The notes beneath the pieces were generated by a model that was not told the DNA's origin, searched no databases, and worked only from the letters and a program-made list of their open reading frames with translations. Shown one piece after another: positions 8,828 through 17,363 of a stretch of DNA of 64,000 bases (the stretch's first letter is position 1; every line of letters starts with the position of its first letter). A program made the position numbers and the translations under genes. Source of the stretch: Streptomyces seoulensis (GTDB lineage: Bacteria > Actinomycetota > Actinomycetes > Streptomycetales > Streptomycetaceae); NCBI GenBank assembly GCA_013364255.1, contig CP054936.1, positions 2,944,853 through 3,008,852 of the forward strand, written 5' to 3'.

Positions 8828-9253
8828 ATGCAGACCATCCCTGTCACGACAGCCGCGACGGACGGCGCCAAGCGGGCTCGGCCGGGTCCGGGGAGGGACC
8901 TGTCGCCGCTGCTCGCGGGCGCCGCGACGGCCGTCGCCGGCCTCGGGGCGCTGCTCGCGCTGACCGGCTCCGGCTCACCGCTGCGCGGCCCCACGACCCT
9001 CTTCTTCCTGCTCGCCGCGCCCGCCGCCGCGCTCGCCGCGCTGCTGCGCGGACTGGCCCCGGGCGCCCGGGCGCTCGTCTCGCTGGCGGGCGCCGTCGCC
9101 CTCGACATGCTGGTGGCCCAAGGCATGCTGGCCGTGCACCGCTGGTCGGTGAACGGCGGGATCGTGGCCGTGGGCGCCTTCAGCGCCCTGGTCCTGCTGT
9201 CGGTCGCCGTGGGGCGGTGGCGGGCCCGTGCGGTGAGAAGACGAGGCGTGTGA
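8828..9253 (+). CDS. Small integral membrane protein
   Basis: Protein of 141 residues with four hydrophobic stretches: LSPLLAGAATAVAGLGALLAL, TLFFLLAAPAAALAALL, LVSLAGAVALDMLVAQGML and GIVAVGAFSALVLLSVAVG. A short basic C-terminus (RWRARAVRRRGV) suggests a cytoplasmic end. Its stop is one base from the start of the next gene, so it is co-transcribed with the CelD/BcsL-like acyltransferase. No family is recognised; the context suggests a part in surface polysaccharide assembly. Confidence 0.75.
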   Translation: MQTIPVTTAATDGAKRARPGPGRDLSPLLAGAATAVAGLGALLALTGSGSPLRGPTTLFFLLAAPAAALAALLRGLAPGARALVSLAGAVALDMLVAQGMLAVHRWSVNGGIVAVGAFSALVLLSVAVGRWRARAVRRRGV

Positions 9254-9254
9254 C

Positions 9255-10367
9255 GTGGACGTGAGCGTGTACCGCCCCGGCGAACTGAGCGCCGCCGACC
9301 GGGCCGTGTGGACCGCGTGGCAGTCCAAGGCCCACCTGCACGGCGCGGCGGAGCTGGCCAACCCCTTCCTGGCACCGGAGTTCGCGCTCGCGGTGGGCCG
9401 GTGCAGACGCGGGGTCAGGATCGCGGTGGTGCGCGAGGGCGGGGAGCCGGTGGCCTTCTTCCCGTTCCAGAGATCGGCCGGCGGGGTCGGCCGGGCGGTC
9501 GGCCTCGGCGTCTCCGACTGCCAGGGCGTGGTGCACCGGCCCGGTTTCACCTGGGACGCCCGCGCACTGCTGCGGGCCTGTGGGCTCGCCGTCTGGGAGT
9601 TCGACCATCTGGTGACGGGTCAGCGGCCGTTCGAGGCGGAGGCCGCCGGCGCCTTCCCGTCCCCGGTGCTGGACCTCGACCGGGGCTACGACGCCTATCT
9701 GCGCGAACTGCGCGTCCGCTCCCCGAAGTTCACCCGCACTACCCTCGCCAAGGACCGCCGGCTGGGCCGCGACGCCGGCCCGGTGACCTACGTCCACGAC
9801 GAGCGCGACCCGGCCGCGCTGGCCACCCTGATGACCTGGAAGTCGGCGCAGTACCGGCGCACCGGGCGCAGCGACCGCTTCGCGCACGCCTGGATCACCG
9901 CCCTGGTCACCCGTCTCTTCCACACCCGCTCCGCGCCGTTCGCGGGCGTCCTGTCGGTGCTGTACGCGGGCGGCGAGCCGGTCGCCGCGCATTTCGGGCT
10001 GCGCACCGAGCGGGTCCTGGCGTGCTGGTTCCCGGCGTACGACCCGGCGTACGCGAAGTACTCCCCGGGCCTGGTGCTGCACCTGCGGATGGCCGAGGCG
10101 GCCGCCGCCGACGGCATCGCCTACCTCGATCTCGGCCGGGGCCAGAAGGAGTACAAGGACTCCCTCAAGACGCGTGAACTGAGCGTCTCCGAGGGCTGGG
10201 TGACGCGCCGCCACCCGGTGGCGTTCGGACACCGGGCGCGCCGCGCCCCGGTCCGGGCGCTGCGCAACGCGGTGCAGTCACGGCCGGAACTGTTCCAGCC
10301 GGCCGACCGACTGCTCAAAAAGATGGGGCAAATACGCTCAATACGTTCAAGTCACCAAAAACAATGA
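9255..10367 (+). CDS. CelD/BcsL-type GNAT acyltransferase
   Basis: Cytosolic acyltransferase of 370 residues starting at GTG one base after the previous stop. It matches the CelD/BcsL-type double-GNAT proteins linked to cellulose and exopolysaccharide production. Diagnostic segments are SPKFTRTTLAKDRRL (the conserved Lys/Arg patch), LMTWKSAQYRRTGRSD, LYAGGEPVAAHFGLRTERVLACWFPAYDPAYAKYSPGLVL (read in parts), and YLDLGRGQKEYKDSLK near the C-terminus. The likely role is acylating a sugar or lipid-linked saccharide. It opens the run of glycosyltransferase genes that follows. Confidence 0.83.
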   Translation: MDVSVYRPGELSAADRAVWTAWQSKAHLHGAAELANPFLAPEFALAVGRCRRGVRIAVVREGGEPVAFFPFQRSAGGVGRAVGLGVSDCQGVVHRPGFTWDARALLRACGLAVWEFDHLVTGQRPFEAEAAGAFPSPVLDLDRGYDAYLRELRVRSPKFTRTTLAKDRRLGRDAGPVTYVHDERDPAALATLMTWKSAQYRRTGRSDRFAHAWITALVTRLFHTRSAPFAGVLSVLYAGGEPVAAHFGLRTERVLACWFPAYDPAYAKYSPGLVLHLRMAEAAAADGIAYLDLGRGQKEYKDSLKTRELSVSEGWVTRRHPVAFGHRARRAPVRALRNAVQSRPELFQPADRLLKKMGQIRSIRSSHQKQ

Positions 10368-10421
10368 GCATCACGTACATCGGGGGTAAATCCAGGAAAG
10401 CGTGAGATCTGGTTGCAGGTC

Positions 10422-10449
10422 TTGCCATACTGGCTCAATCGTCAATACT
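10422..10449 (+). promoter_or_regulatory. Candidate promoter of the GT2 operon
   Basis: TTGCCA (10422-10427) and AATACT (10444-10449) with 16-bp spacing lie in the AT-rich stretch upstream of the first glycosyltransferase. Predicted by eye only. Confidence 0.4.
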
Positions 10450-10625
10450 GTCGTACATCTCACTCGCACCGGCCCGACCGCACGCGGTTCCAGGGGAGGG
10501 CTCAGGACCGGGACGGGCCGGAGTGAGGCGCGGTAGGGGGGTGCCGTGCTCGGTGGCCGCGAGGCCGTCGGGCCGTGCCGCGCGGTCGGCCGCCGCTGTC
10601 GGGGCGAACCGGCCAGTTCTGCCAG

Positions 10626-10672
10626 CTCACCCGGTGGGCCCGGGGACCGCTCCGCCGTGCCCGCCGGGTGAG
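10626..10672 (+). other. Stable hairpin in the 5' leader
   Basis: CTCACCCGGTGGGC (10626-10639) pairs with GCCCGCCGGGTGAG (10659-10672), 13 Watson-Crick pairs and one G-T, around a 19-base loop. It ends about 75 bases before the glycosyltransferase start. It could be an attenuator, a processing site or a protein target. Confidence 0.45.
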
Positions 10673-10748
10673 AGCCCCCCTTTCGAACCGGACACACAGC
10701 CGGGCCGCCCGGGGGCGGGCGGTCCGCCGGACGAGAGGGACACAACCC

Positions 10749-11579
10749 ATGAGCTCAGTTCTGCGCCCGCCGGCCGCGGGCCCGGACCCGTCCACGGCCG
10801 GTCAGTACCGGCCCATCTCCTCACACCTGGCCATCACGCCGCCGGTGAGCGTGGTGATCCCCGCCATGAACGAGGCGGAGAACCTGCCCTACGTCTTCAA
10901 GACACTGCCGGACTGGATACACGAAGTGGTGCTCGTCGACGGCGATTCCACCGACGCCACCGTGGCGGTCGCCCGCGAACTGTGGCCGAGGGTGCGGGTC
11001 GTCCCGCAGCGGGGCAAAGGCAAGGGCGACGCGCTGACCACCGGCTTCGCGGCGTGCACCGGCGACATCATCGTGATGGTCGACGCGGACGGCTCCGCCG
11101 ACGGCGGCGAGATCGTCAGCTACGTCTCCGCCCTGGTCTCGGGCGCCGACTTCGCCAAGGGCTCCCGCTTCGCCAACGGCGGCGGCACCGACGACATGAC
11201 CTTCGTGCGCAAGCTCGGCAACCGCGTCCTGTGCGCCGTCGTCAACCGCAAGTTCGGCGCCCGCTACACCGACCTGTGCTACGGCTACAACGCGTTCTGG
11301 CGGCACTGCCTGGACAAGATCGAGCTGGACTGCACCGGCTTCGAGGTCGAGACCCTGATGAACATCAGAGTCGTCAAGGCCGGCCTGAAGGTGCAGGAGA
11401 TCCCCAGCTACGAGTACCTGCGCATCCACGGCGCCAGCAACCTGCGCGCGGTGCGGGACGGGCTCAGGGTGCTGCGGGTGATCCTCGCCGAGCGGTCCAA
11501 CCGGCGCGAACTGCGCCGCCAGGAGCGGCACTCCCCGATGCTCGGCGCGTTCCCGGGAGACCCGGAGGACCTGTCTTGA
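10749..11579 (+). CDS. GT2 family glycosyltransferase (dolichol-phosphate-mannose-synthase-like)
   Basis: Cytosolic-face glycosyltransferase of 276 residues with a GT-A fold. The start at ATG 10749 has GAGAGG nine bases upstream. The nucleotide-sugar site is PPVSVVIPAMNEAENLP, with HEVVLVDGDSTDAT next and the metal-binding VDADG at about residue 115. The C-terminal EIPSYEYLRIHGASNLRAVRDGLRVL fits polyprenyl-phosphate sugar synthases. No membrane anchor is present. It overlaps the next gene by TTGA, marking the start of a tightly coupled four-gene run. Confidence 0.88.
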   Translation: MSSVLRPPAAGPDPSTAGQYRPISSHLAITPPVSVVIPAMNEAENLPYVFKTLPDWIHEVVLVDGDSTDATVAVARELWPRVRVVPQRGKGKGDALTTGFAACTGDIIVMVDADGSADGGEIVSYVSALVSGADFAKGSRFANGGGTDDMTFVRKLGNRVLCAVVNRKFGARYTDLCYGYNAFWRHCLDKIELDCTGFEVETLMNIRVVKAGLKVQEIPSYEYLRIHGASNLRAVRDGLRVLRVILAERSNRRELRRQERHSPMLGAFPGDPEDLS

Positions 11580-12814
11580 CCGGTCCCGGCATCTCCGTCG
11601 TGATCTGCGTCTACACCGAGGACCGCTGGGAGGACATCCTCGCGGCGGTCGCCTCGGTGCGGGCGCAGTCCCGGCCGGCCCAGGAGATCCTGCTGGTCGT
11701 GGACCACCACCGCGCGCTGCTGGAGCGGCTGGCCGAGCGGTACGCGCCGCCCGGGGCGGACGGCGGGGTGCGGGTGCTCGCCAACGCGGGCCCGCGCGGC
11801 CTGTCCGCCGGCCGCAACACCGGCATCGCCGCCTCCCGGGGTGAGGTGATCGCCTTCCTGGACGACGACGCGGTGGCCGAGCGGGACTGGCTGCGCCGCT
11901 TCGCCGAGGCCTACGCCGACCCGAAGGTGTGGGCGGTGGGCGGCCGTACGGAGCCCGTGTGGGCGTCGGGCCGCCGGCCGGCCTGGTTCCCGGAGGAGTT
12001 CGACTGGGTGGTGGGCTGCACCTACCGGGGCCTGCCGCCGGGCCGGGTCCGGGTGCGCAACGTGCTGGGCGGCAACGCCTCCTTCCGGCGCGCCGCGTTC
12101 GACGCGGCGGGCGGCTTCGCCACCGGCATCGGCCGGGACGGCGACCGGCGCCCGCTGGGCTGCGAGGAGACCGAGCTGTGCATCCGGCTCAGCCGGGCCC
12201 GCCCGGACGCGGTGCTCCTGATCGACGACCGTGCGGTCATCCACCACCGGGTGCCGCACGCCCGCGAGCACTTCCGCTACTTCCGCGCCCGCGCCTGGGC
12301 CGAGGGCCTGTCCAAGGCGCTGGTGGCCCGCAGCGTCGGCGCGGCCAGGGGCCTGGAGTCCGAACGCCGCTACGCCACGCGGGTGCTGCCCGCCGGGGTG
12401 GCGCGCGGGCTGCGGGACGCGCTGCTGGCCCGCGAGGGGGGTGCGGGCCGGGCCGGGGCGATCGTCGCCGGGGTGCTGACGGCGGCCGGCGGTTACGCCG
12501 TCGGCAGCGTCCGGGCCGCCCGCCGGGGCGGCACGGCGTTCCGGGTGCCGGGCGTCGGGACGCCCTTGGCGCCCCCGGCCGCGCCCGCCTCACCGCCCGG
12601 GGCGGGCCGGGCGGCGGCGGGCGGTGTGAGGGCGGGTGCGGACGAGAAGGAGTCGGGCGGTGACCGGGCCGGAGCACACGTCGAAGCAGCCGACGACGAC
12701 AGGCCCGGAGCAAGTGCAGAGACCGTCGGCGGCGACCGGGCCGGGGCGGCTGGAGGAACCGTCGGCGGCGTGGCCGGGGCCGACGGGGAAGCGGTGGGGG
12801 GACGATCCGTATGA
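11576..12814 (+). CDS. GT2 family glycosyltransferase with low-complexity tail
   Basis: Second GT-A glycosyltransferase, 412 residues, starting at a TTG that overlaps the upstream stop. The catalytic domain spans about 1-300: PGISVVICVYTEDRW, AGRNTGIAASRGEVIAFLDDDA with the DDD metal site, VLGGNASFRRAAFDAAGGF, and CEETELCIRLSRA for the acceptor/base region. Residues about 340-412 are Gly/Ala/Asp-rich with recurring GDRAGA and AETVGG motifs. They are probably disordered and repeat-expanded. It overlaps the deacetylase start by ATGA. Donor and acceptor sugars are unknown. Confidence 0.88.
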   Translation: MTGPGISVVICVYTEDRWEDILAAVASVRAQSRPAQEILLVVDHHRALLERLAERYAPPGADGGVRVLANAGPRGLSAGRNTGIAASRGEVIAFLDDDAVAERDWLRRFAEAYADPKVWAVGGRTEPVWASGRRPAWFPEEFDWVVGCTYRGLPPGRVRVRNVLGGNASFRRAAFDAAGGFATGIGRDGDRRPLGCEETELCIRLSRARPDAVLLIDDRAVIHHRVPHAREHFRYFRARAWAEGLSKALVARSVGAARGLESERRYATRVLPAGVARGLRDALLAREGGAGRAGAIVAGVLTAAGGYAVGSVRAARRGGTAFRVPGVGTPLAPPAAPASPPGAGRAAAGGVRAGADEKESGGDRAGAHVEAADDDRPGASAETVGGDRAGAAGGTVGGVAGADGEAVGGRSV

Positions 12815-13614
12815 ACGCGTCCGTGCCGGTGCTGATGTACCACGCGGTCACCGGTGAGCCGAACGCGGCCACCCGCGGCCTGTCCGTGTCCCCCCGGGCG
12901 TTCGCCGAGCAGATGACGGTGCTGCGCGAACTGGGCTGCCACCCGGTCACCACGGCCGAGCTGGCCGCCCACTGGCGTACCCCCGGCTCCCGGCCGCTGC
13001 CCCGCGACCCGGTCCTGATCACCTTCGACGACGGCTACGCGGGCGTCCACCGGCACGCCCTGCCCGTCCTGGCCGAACACGCCTTCGCGGCCACGCTGTT
13101 CGTCTCCACCGGCTGGCTGCGGGGCGCGTACGACACCGGCGGCGGCCCGGACGCCATGCTCGACTGGGACCAGGTGCGCGAACTGGCCGCCGGCGGTGTC
13201 GAGATCGGCGGGCACAGCCACACCCACCCGCAGCTCGACCAGCTCGACGACGACGCTCTGTGGACGGAGCTGATCCGCTGCAAGGAGATCATCGCGGGCG
13301 AACTGGGCGCCGTGCCCTTCTCGTTCGCCTACCCCTACGGCTACTCCAGCCGCCGGGTACGCGCCCGGGTCAGGGCGGCCGGCTACCGGCAGGCGCTCGC
13401 CGTGGGCAACGGGCCGGCCCGCCGCGGCCAGGGCCCGTACGCGATGCGGCGGCTGACCGTGCGCCGCACCACCACCGTCGAGGAGTTCACCCGGCTCGTC
13501 CAGGGCCGCCCGCTCGTCCGCGACGTCGCCCGGGACCGGGCCCTCACCAAGGGCTACGCCCTGGTCCGCAGAGCCCGCGGGCTCGGCCGGAAGGCTTCCC
13601 TCACCCGTGTCTGA
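12811..13614 (+). CDS. Polysaccharide deacetylase (NodB/CE4 family)
   Basis: Metal-dependent deacetylase of 267 residues. It begins VPVLMYHAVTGEP, and the CE4 motifs are complete: TFDDGY (71-76) with the catalytic and metal Asp pair, HSHTHP (135-140) with the zinc histidines, and the FAYPYG motif about residue 171. No signal peptide is evident, so it may act on a cytosolic or membrane-linked intermediate, or be exported another way. Its likely role is removing N-acetyl groups from an amino-sugar polymer made by the neighbouring genes. It overlaps both neighbours. Confidence 0.9.
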   Translation: MNASVPVLMYHAVTGEPNAATRGLSVSPRAFAEQMTVLRELGCHPVTTAELAAHWRTPGSRPLPRDPVLITFDDGYAGVHRHALPVLAEHAFAATLFVSTGWLRGAYDTGGGPDAMLDWDQVRELAAGGVEIGGHSHTHPQLDQLDDDALWTELIRCKEIIAGELGAVPFSFAYPYGYSSRRVRARVRAAGYRQALAVGNGPARRGQGPYAMRRLTVRRTTTVEEFTRLVQGRPLVRDVARDRALTKGYALVRRARGLGRKASLTRV

Positions 13615-16600
13615 CACGACCACCACCACCGAGGAGACGGCGCCCGGAACCGGGGCGGCCGAACGGCCGGGACGCCGGCCGCGCCTGCCCGGCCGGAGCG
13701 AGAGCCCCGGCGGCCAGCTGTTCCGCAACGCCTACGCGCTGATGCTCAACACCGGGATCTCCGCGGTGCTGGGCCTCGGCTTCTGGCTGGTCGCCGCCCG
13801 CTACTACTCCGACTCCGCGGTCGGCCAGGGCTCCGCGGCGATCGCCGCCATGAAGTTCCTGGCCGGGCTGACCGCGGTGACCCTCACCGGCGCCCTGGCC
13901 CGGTTCATCCCGGTCTCCGGCCGCGCCACCGGACGCCTCGTCGCCCGCACCTACGCGGGCAGTTCGCTCGTCGTGGCGTGCGCGGCGGCCGTGTTCCTGC
14001 TGACGCTGGACACCTGGGGGCCGTCGTACCGCTTCCTGCACGGGCTCTCGCACGGGCTCGGCTTCATCGCCGCCGTGATGGCGTGGAACCTGCTCACCCT
14101 CCAGGACGGGGTGCTGACCGGGCTGCGCAGCGCGCCGTGGGTGCCGGTGGGCAACACGGTGTTCTCGGCGGTGAAGCTGGCGCTGCTGGTGAGCCTGGCC
14201 GGCGTGCTCGCCACGACCGGGGTGTTCGTCTCCTGGGTCGTCGCCATCGCCACCTCCGTGGTGCCGCTGGGCTGGCTGGTGTTCCGGCGGCTTGTGCCCC
14301 GGCACACGGCGGCGACCGAGCGGCACGCCAAGCCGCCGGACGCCCGGGAACTGGTGCGCTTCCTGGCCGGCGACTACACCGGCTCGCTGTTCTCGCTCGC
14401 CGTGGTCTACCTGGTGCCGGTGCTCATCGCCTCGCAGGTCAGCTCGGCCGACAACGCCTACTTCTACATCACCACGACCATCGGCGGCACCGTCAACCTG
14501 CTCGCCATCAACATGGGCGCCTCGCTGACCGTGGAGGGCTCGCACGACCCGGCGCGGCTGGCCGCCAACACCCGGGCCGCGCTGGGGCGGATGGCCCGGA
14601 TCACGCTCCCGGTCTGCGGGCTGCTGTTCCTCCTCGCGCCGCGGATCCTGCACGTCTTCGGCGACGGCTACGCGCACGCGGCGACCCCGCTGCTGCGCTG
14701 GTTCGCGGTCGGCGCGCTGCTGCGGGTCGTGATGGAGACGTACTTCGCGGTGCTGCGCGCGCAGAGCCGCACCGCCGGACTGGCCTGGCTCCAGGGCCTG
14801 TTGTGCGTGCTGGTGCTCGGTCTGACGGTGCTGCTGCTGCCCCGGATGGGGCTGACCGGCGCGGGCGTGGCGGAGATCTCCAGCCTCGCCGTGATCGTGG
14901 CGATCGCCGCGCCGAGGCTGTACCGGACCCTGCGGGCGGCGCCCGCCCGGGGCGTCCCCGAGGACACGGCGCCCGACGGGGACCTCGCCGACCTGGGGGC
15001 GGGCGCGGACGGCGCCGTGCCGGCGCGGCGGCGGCCCGCCTGGGCGCGGGAGTCCGACACCCTCGTGCTCGGCCTCCACCTCGACTTCGACCACGTGGAA
15101 CGCCGCCCCGACGTACGCCCCGTCCCGGGCACGCCGCCGGCCGGCGCCGCCGGGGCGGACGAGGCGGACGAGGCGGAAGCGGCGGCCGAGCGGGAGGCGG
15201 ACGCGCCGGAGGCGGACGCGCCGGAGCCGCCCCCAAAGGACGACGCTCCCCCGCCCTCCCCCGGGCTCACCCGTTCCGGGGTCGTCCTCGGCTGTCTGCT
15301 GGTGGCCGCGCTGCTGCTGTACTGGGTGCCCGCGCTGCGCCTGGACGACGCCGATCTGGACCGGATGGGCGGGCTCGGTCTGATCTCCGTGCTGCCGCCG
15401 GCGACGCTGGCCGGTGCGGCGCTGCTGGTCGTGGTGTTCGCCGCGCTGCTCCGGCCGGGCCGCGAACACCGGGCGCTGCTGCTGGTCACGCTGCTGGCCA
15501 CCGTGGTCTCGCTGCACGCGCTGCCCGCGGTGATCGAGAGCGAGCCGCGGTTCGCGACCGCCTGGCAGCACCTCGGCTTCATCGACTACATCGACCGCAC
15601 CGGTTCGGCCGTCCCCGACCTGGACGCCCGCTGGAGCTGGCCGGGGTTCTTCGCGGTGGCCGCGTTCACCGCCAGGGCCTGCGGTCTGAGCGACCTCACC
15701 GAGGTCATCCGCTGGTGGCCGCTGACGATCCAGCTCCTCTACCTGCCGCCGATGTTCCTGCTGACCCGGGCGCTGCGGGCGAGCTGGCGGGCCAAGTGGA
15801 CCGGGGTGTGGATCTTCGTGCTGGGCGGCTGGGTCGGCCAGGACTACTTCTCCCCGCAGGGCTTCACCTATCTGCTCTACCTGGTCTTCGCGGCGATCCT
15901 GCTGGTCTGGTTCCGGGCGCCGCGCGTGCTGTGGACGACGGCGCGGCCCGGCGAGGCGGAGGTCGAGCCGACGACCCGGCGGCAGCGGACGGTGCTGCTC
16001 GCGGTGGTGTGCGGCCTGTTCGCCGCCACCGTCCCGGCCCACCAGCTCACGCCGTTCGTGATGCTGGGCGTGCTGGCCGCGCTCGTCCTGGTGGGCCGGT
16101 GCGAACTGCGCGGCCTGCCCGTCCTGTTCACGGTGCTGGTGGTGTTCTGGCTGGGCTTCATGGCCGAGCCGTACTGGTCCGGGCACTTCGACGAACTGTT
16201 CGGCGGGGTCGGCGGGGTCGGCGGCAACGTCTCGACGTCCGTCTCGGGCCGTATCGCGGGCGGTGACCCCACGCACAAGCTGGTGCTGTACACCCGGGTG
16301 CTGCTGGCCGGCACGGTGCTGGCGCTGGCCTGCTGGGGCTGGTGGCGGCGGCGCGCGCACCAGTACCGCGACCGGGCGCTGCCGGTGCTGGCCTTCGTGC
16401 CGTTCCTGGGCTTCGGCATGCAGTCCTACGGCGGCGAGATGGCGCTCAGGGTGTTCATGTTCGCGCTGCCCGGAGCCGGACTGCTGGCCGCGCTGGCCCT
16501 GTTCCCGCGCGCCGGGGTCACCGCCCGGGAGCGCGCGAAGGACCGGTCGAGCCTGGGACCGCCGGCCGCCCTGCTGACGGGACTGCTGCTGATGGGCGGC

Positions 16601-17281
16601 TTCCTGGTGGCCCGCTGGGGCAACGAGCCGTTCGAACGGATCCGGCCCGGCGAGGTCGCCGCGATGGAGTACGTCTACGCCCACGACCGGCCGACCGTAC
16701 GGCTGCTGTGGCTGAGCGACGACCCGGTGAACGACGTCACCCCGGCCATGCCGTGGGGCGCGCGGGACATGGAACGCGTCGACTACGTGCCCACCCTGGC
16801 GCCGGCCGACCCGGTGCTGGTGGCGAGCCTGGTCAAGGCGCTCAAGGACGCGGGCCCCAACTCGTACCTGATGGTCGATGAGAGCCAGGCCGCCTATCTG
16901 CGGCTGGACAAGGGCTACTCGGCCGCCTGGGAGACGCGGCTGCTGCGCGGCCTCGACGGCCGCGGCGAGCTGGCCAAGGTCTACGGCAACGGCGACGCGA
17001 GCGTGTACGCGCTGCGCGAGCGCCCCCCGGGAGCGGTGCCCGCGCCGCGTCCCGGGCCGATCGGTCCGCGGGTGACGTGGACGCCGTGGTCGGTGGCCGG
17101 CGCCCTCGCGGCGCTCGCCCTGGTCGTGCTGCTCGCCGCCCGCGAGGTCGTCCGGGTCGCGGTGCGGCCGGGGGTGCGGCGGCTTCGCCTGCTCCAGGGC
17201 AGCTTCTGGTTCTCGCTGCCGCTGCTCGCGCTGCTGTCCGCCGCGCTGGTGCAGCGGTTCGTGACGATGGGGGGCGGCTAG
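13607..17281 (+). CDS. Fused polysaccharide flippase and GT-C-like membrane protein
   Basis: Very large membrane protein of 1224 residues, starting at GTG and overlapping the deacetylase stop. Residues about 25-440 look like a Wzx/MATE-type lipid-linked oligosaccharide flippase: about 12 helices, with ISAVLGLGFWLVAARYYSD near the start. Residues about 445-555 form an acidic Ala/Glu/Pro-rich linker. Residues about 560-1224 contain a second set of about ten helices with short extracytoplasmic loops and a C-terminal soluble part (VYAHDRPTVRLLWLSDDP), resembling GT-C glycosyltransferases or polymerases. One chain could therefore flip and extend or polymerise the glycan. The domain calls rest on topology and are moderately sure; the single open frame is certain. 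Confidence 0.78.
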   Translation: MSDTTTTTEETAPGTGAAERPGRRPRLPGRSESPGGQLFRNAYALMLNTGISAVLGLGFWLVAARYYSDSAVGQGSAAIAAMKFLAGLTAVTLTGALARFIPVSGRATGRLVARTYAGSSLVVACAAAVFLLTLDTWGPSYRFLHGLSHGLGFIAAVMAWNLLTLQDGVLTGLRSAPWVPVGNTVFSAVKLALLVSLAGVLATTGVFVSWVVAIATSVVPLGWLVFRRLVPRHTAATERHAKPPDARELVRFLAGDYTGSLFSLAVVYLVPVLIASQVSSADNAYFYITTTIGGTVNLLAINMGASLTVEGSHDPARLAANTRAALGRMARITLPVCGLLFLLAPRILHVFGDGYAHAATPLLRWFAVGALLRVVMETYFAVLRAQSRTAGLAWLQGLLCVLVLGLTVLLLPRMGLTGAGVAEISSLAVIVAIAAPRLYRTLRAAPARGVPEDTAPDGDLADLGAGADGAVPARRRPAWARESDTLVLGLHLDFDHVERRPDVRPVPGTPPAGAAGADEADEAEAAAEREADAPEADAPEPPPKDDAPPPSPGLTRSGVVLGCLLVAALLLYWVPALRLDDADLDRMGGLGLISVLPPATLAGAALLVVVFAALLRPGREHRALLLVTLLATVVSLHALPAVIESEPRFATAWQHLGFIDYIDRTGSAVPDLDARWSWPGFFAVAAFTARACGLSDLTEVIRWWPLTIQLLYLPPMFLLTRALRASWRAKWTGVWIFVLGGWVGQDYFSPQGFTYLLYLVFAAILLVWFRAPRVLWTTARPGEAEVEPTTRRQRTVLLAVVCGLFAATVPAHQLTPFVMLGVLAALVLVGRCELRGLPVLFTVLVVFWLGFMAEPYWSGHFDELFGGVGGVGGNVSTSVSGRIAGGDPTHKLVLYTRVLLAGTVLALACWGWWRRRAHQYRDRALPVLAFVPFLGFGMQSYGGEMALRVFMFALPGAGLLAALALFPRAGVTARERAKDRSSLGPPAALLTGLLLMGGFLVARWGNEPFERIRPGEVAAMEYVYAHDRPTVRLLWLSDDPVNDVTPAMPWGARDMERVDYVPTLAPADPVLVASLVKALKDAGPNSYLMVDESQAAYLRLDKGYSAAWETRLLRGLDGRGELAKVYGNGDASVYALRERPPGAVPAPRPGPIGPRVTWTPWSVAGALAALALVVLLAAREVVRVAVRPGVRRLRLLQGSFWFSLPLLALLSAALVQRFVTMGGG

Positions 17282-17300
17282 AGCTTCCCCTGGTGAGGCA

Positions 17301-17354
17301 GGCCGGGGCGGGTGGCTCGGCCGGGGCGGGTGGCTCAGGCGGGGCGGGTGGCTC
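17301..17354. repeat. 18-bp tandem repeat, three units
   Basis: Three consecutive 18-bp units (17301-17318, 17319-17336, 17337-17354) of GGCCGGGGCGGGTGGCTC. The first two are identical and the third differs at two bases. They lie between the convergent flippase fusion and glycosidase genes, where a terminator might be expected. Confidence 0.85.
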
Positions 17355-17363
17355 GGGCGGTGT

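Larger units (their letters stand above)
10368..10748. other. Long leader and promoter region of the exopolysaccharide genes
   Basis: About 380 bp without a gene. The first 90 bp are unusually AT-rich for this window and hold a candidate promoter (10422-10449). The rest would be a roughly 290-nt 5' leader containing a strong hairpin (10626-10672). I recognise no known riboswitch. Confidence 0.55.

Noticed and set aside
12493..17000. Very long antisense open frames across the flippase fusion (over 1000 codons)
   Set aside because: They are Arg/Gln/His/Pro-rich products of GC-biased codons on the opposite strand, with no ribosome site or domain.
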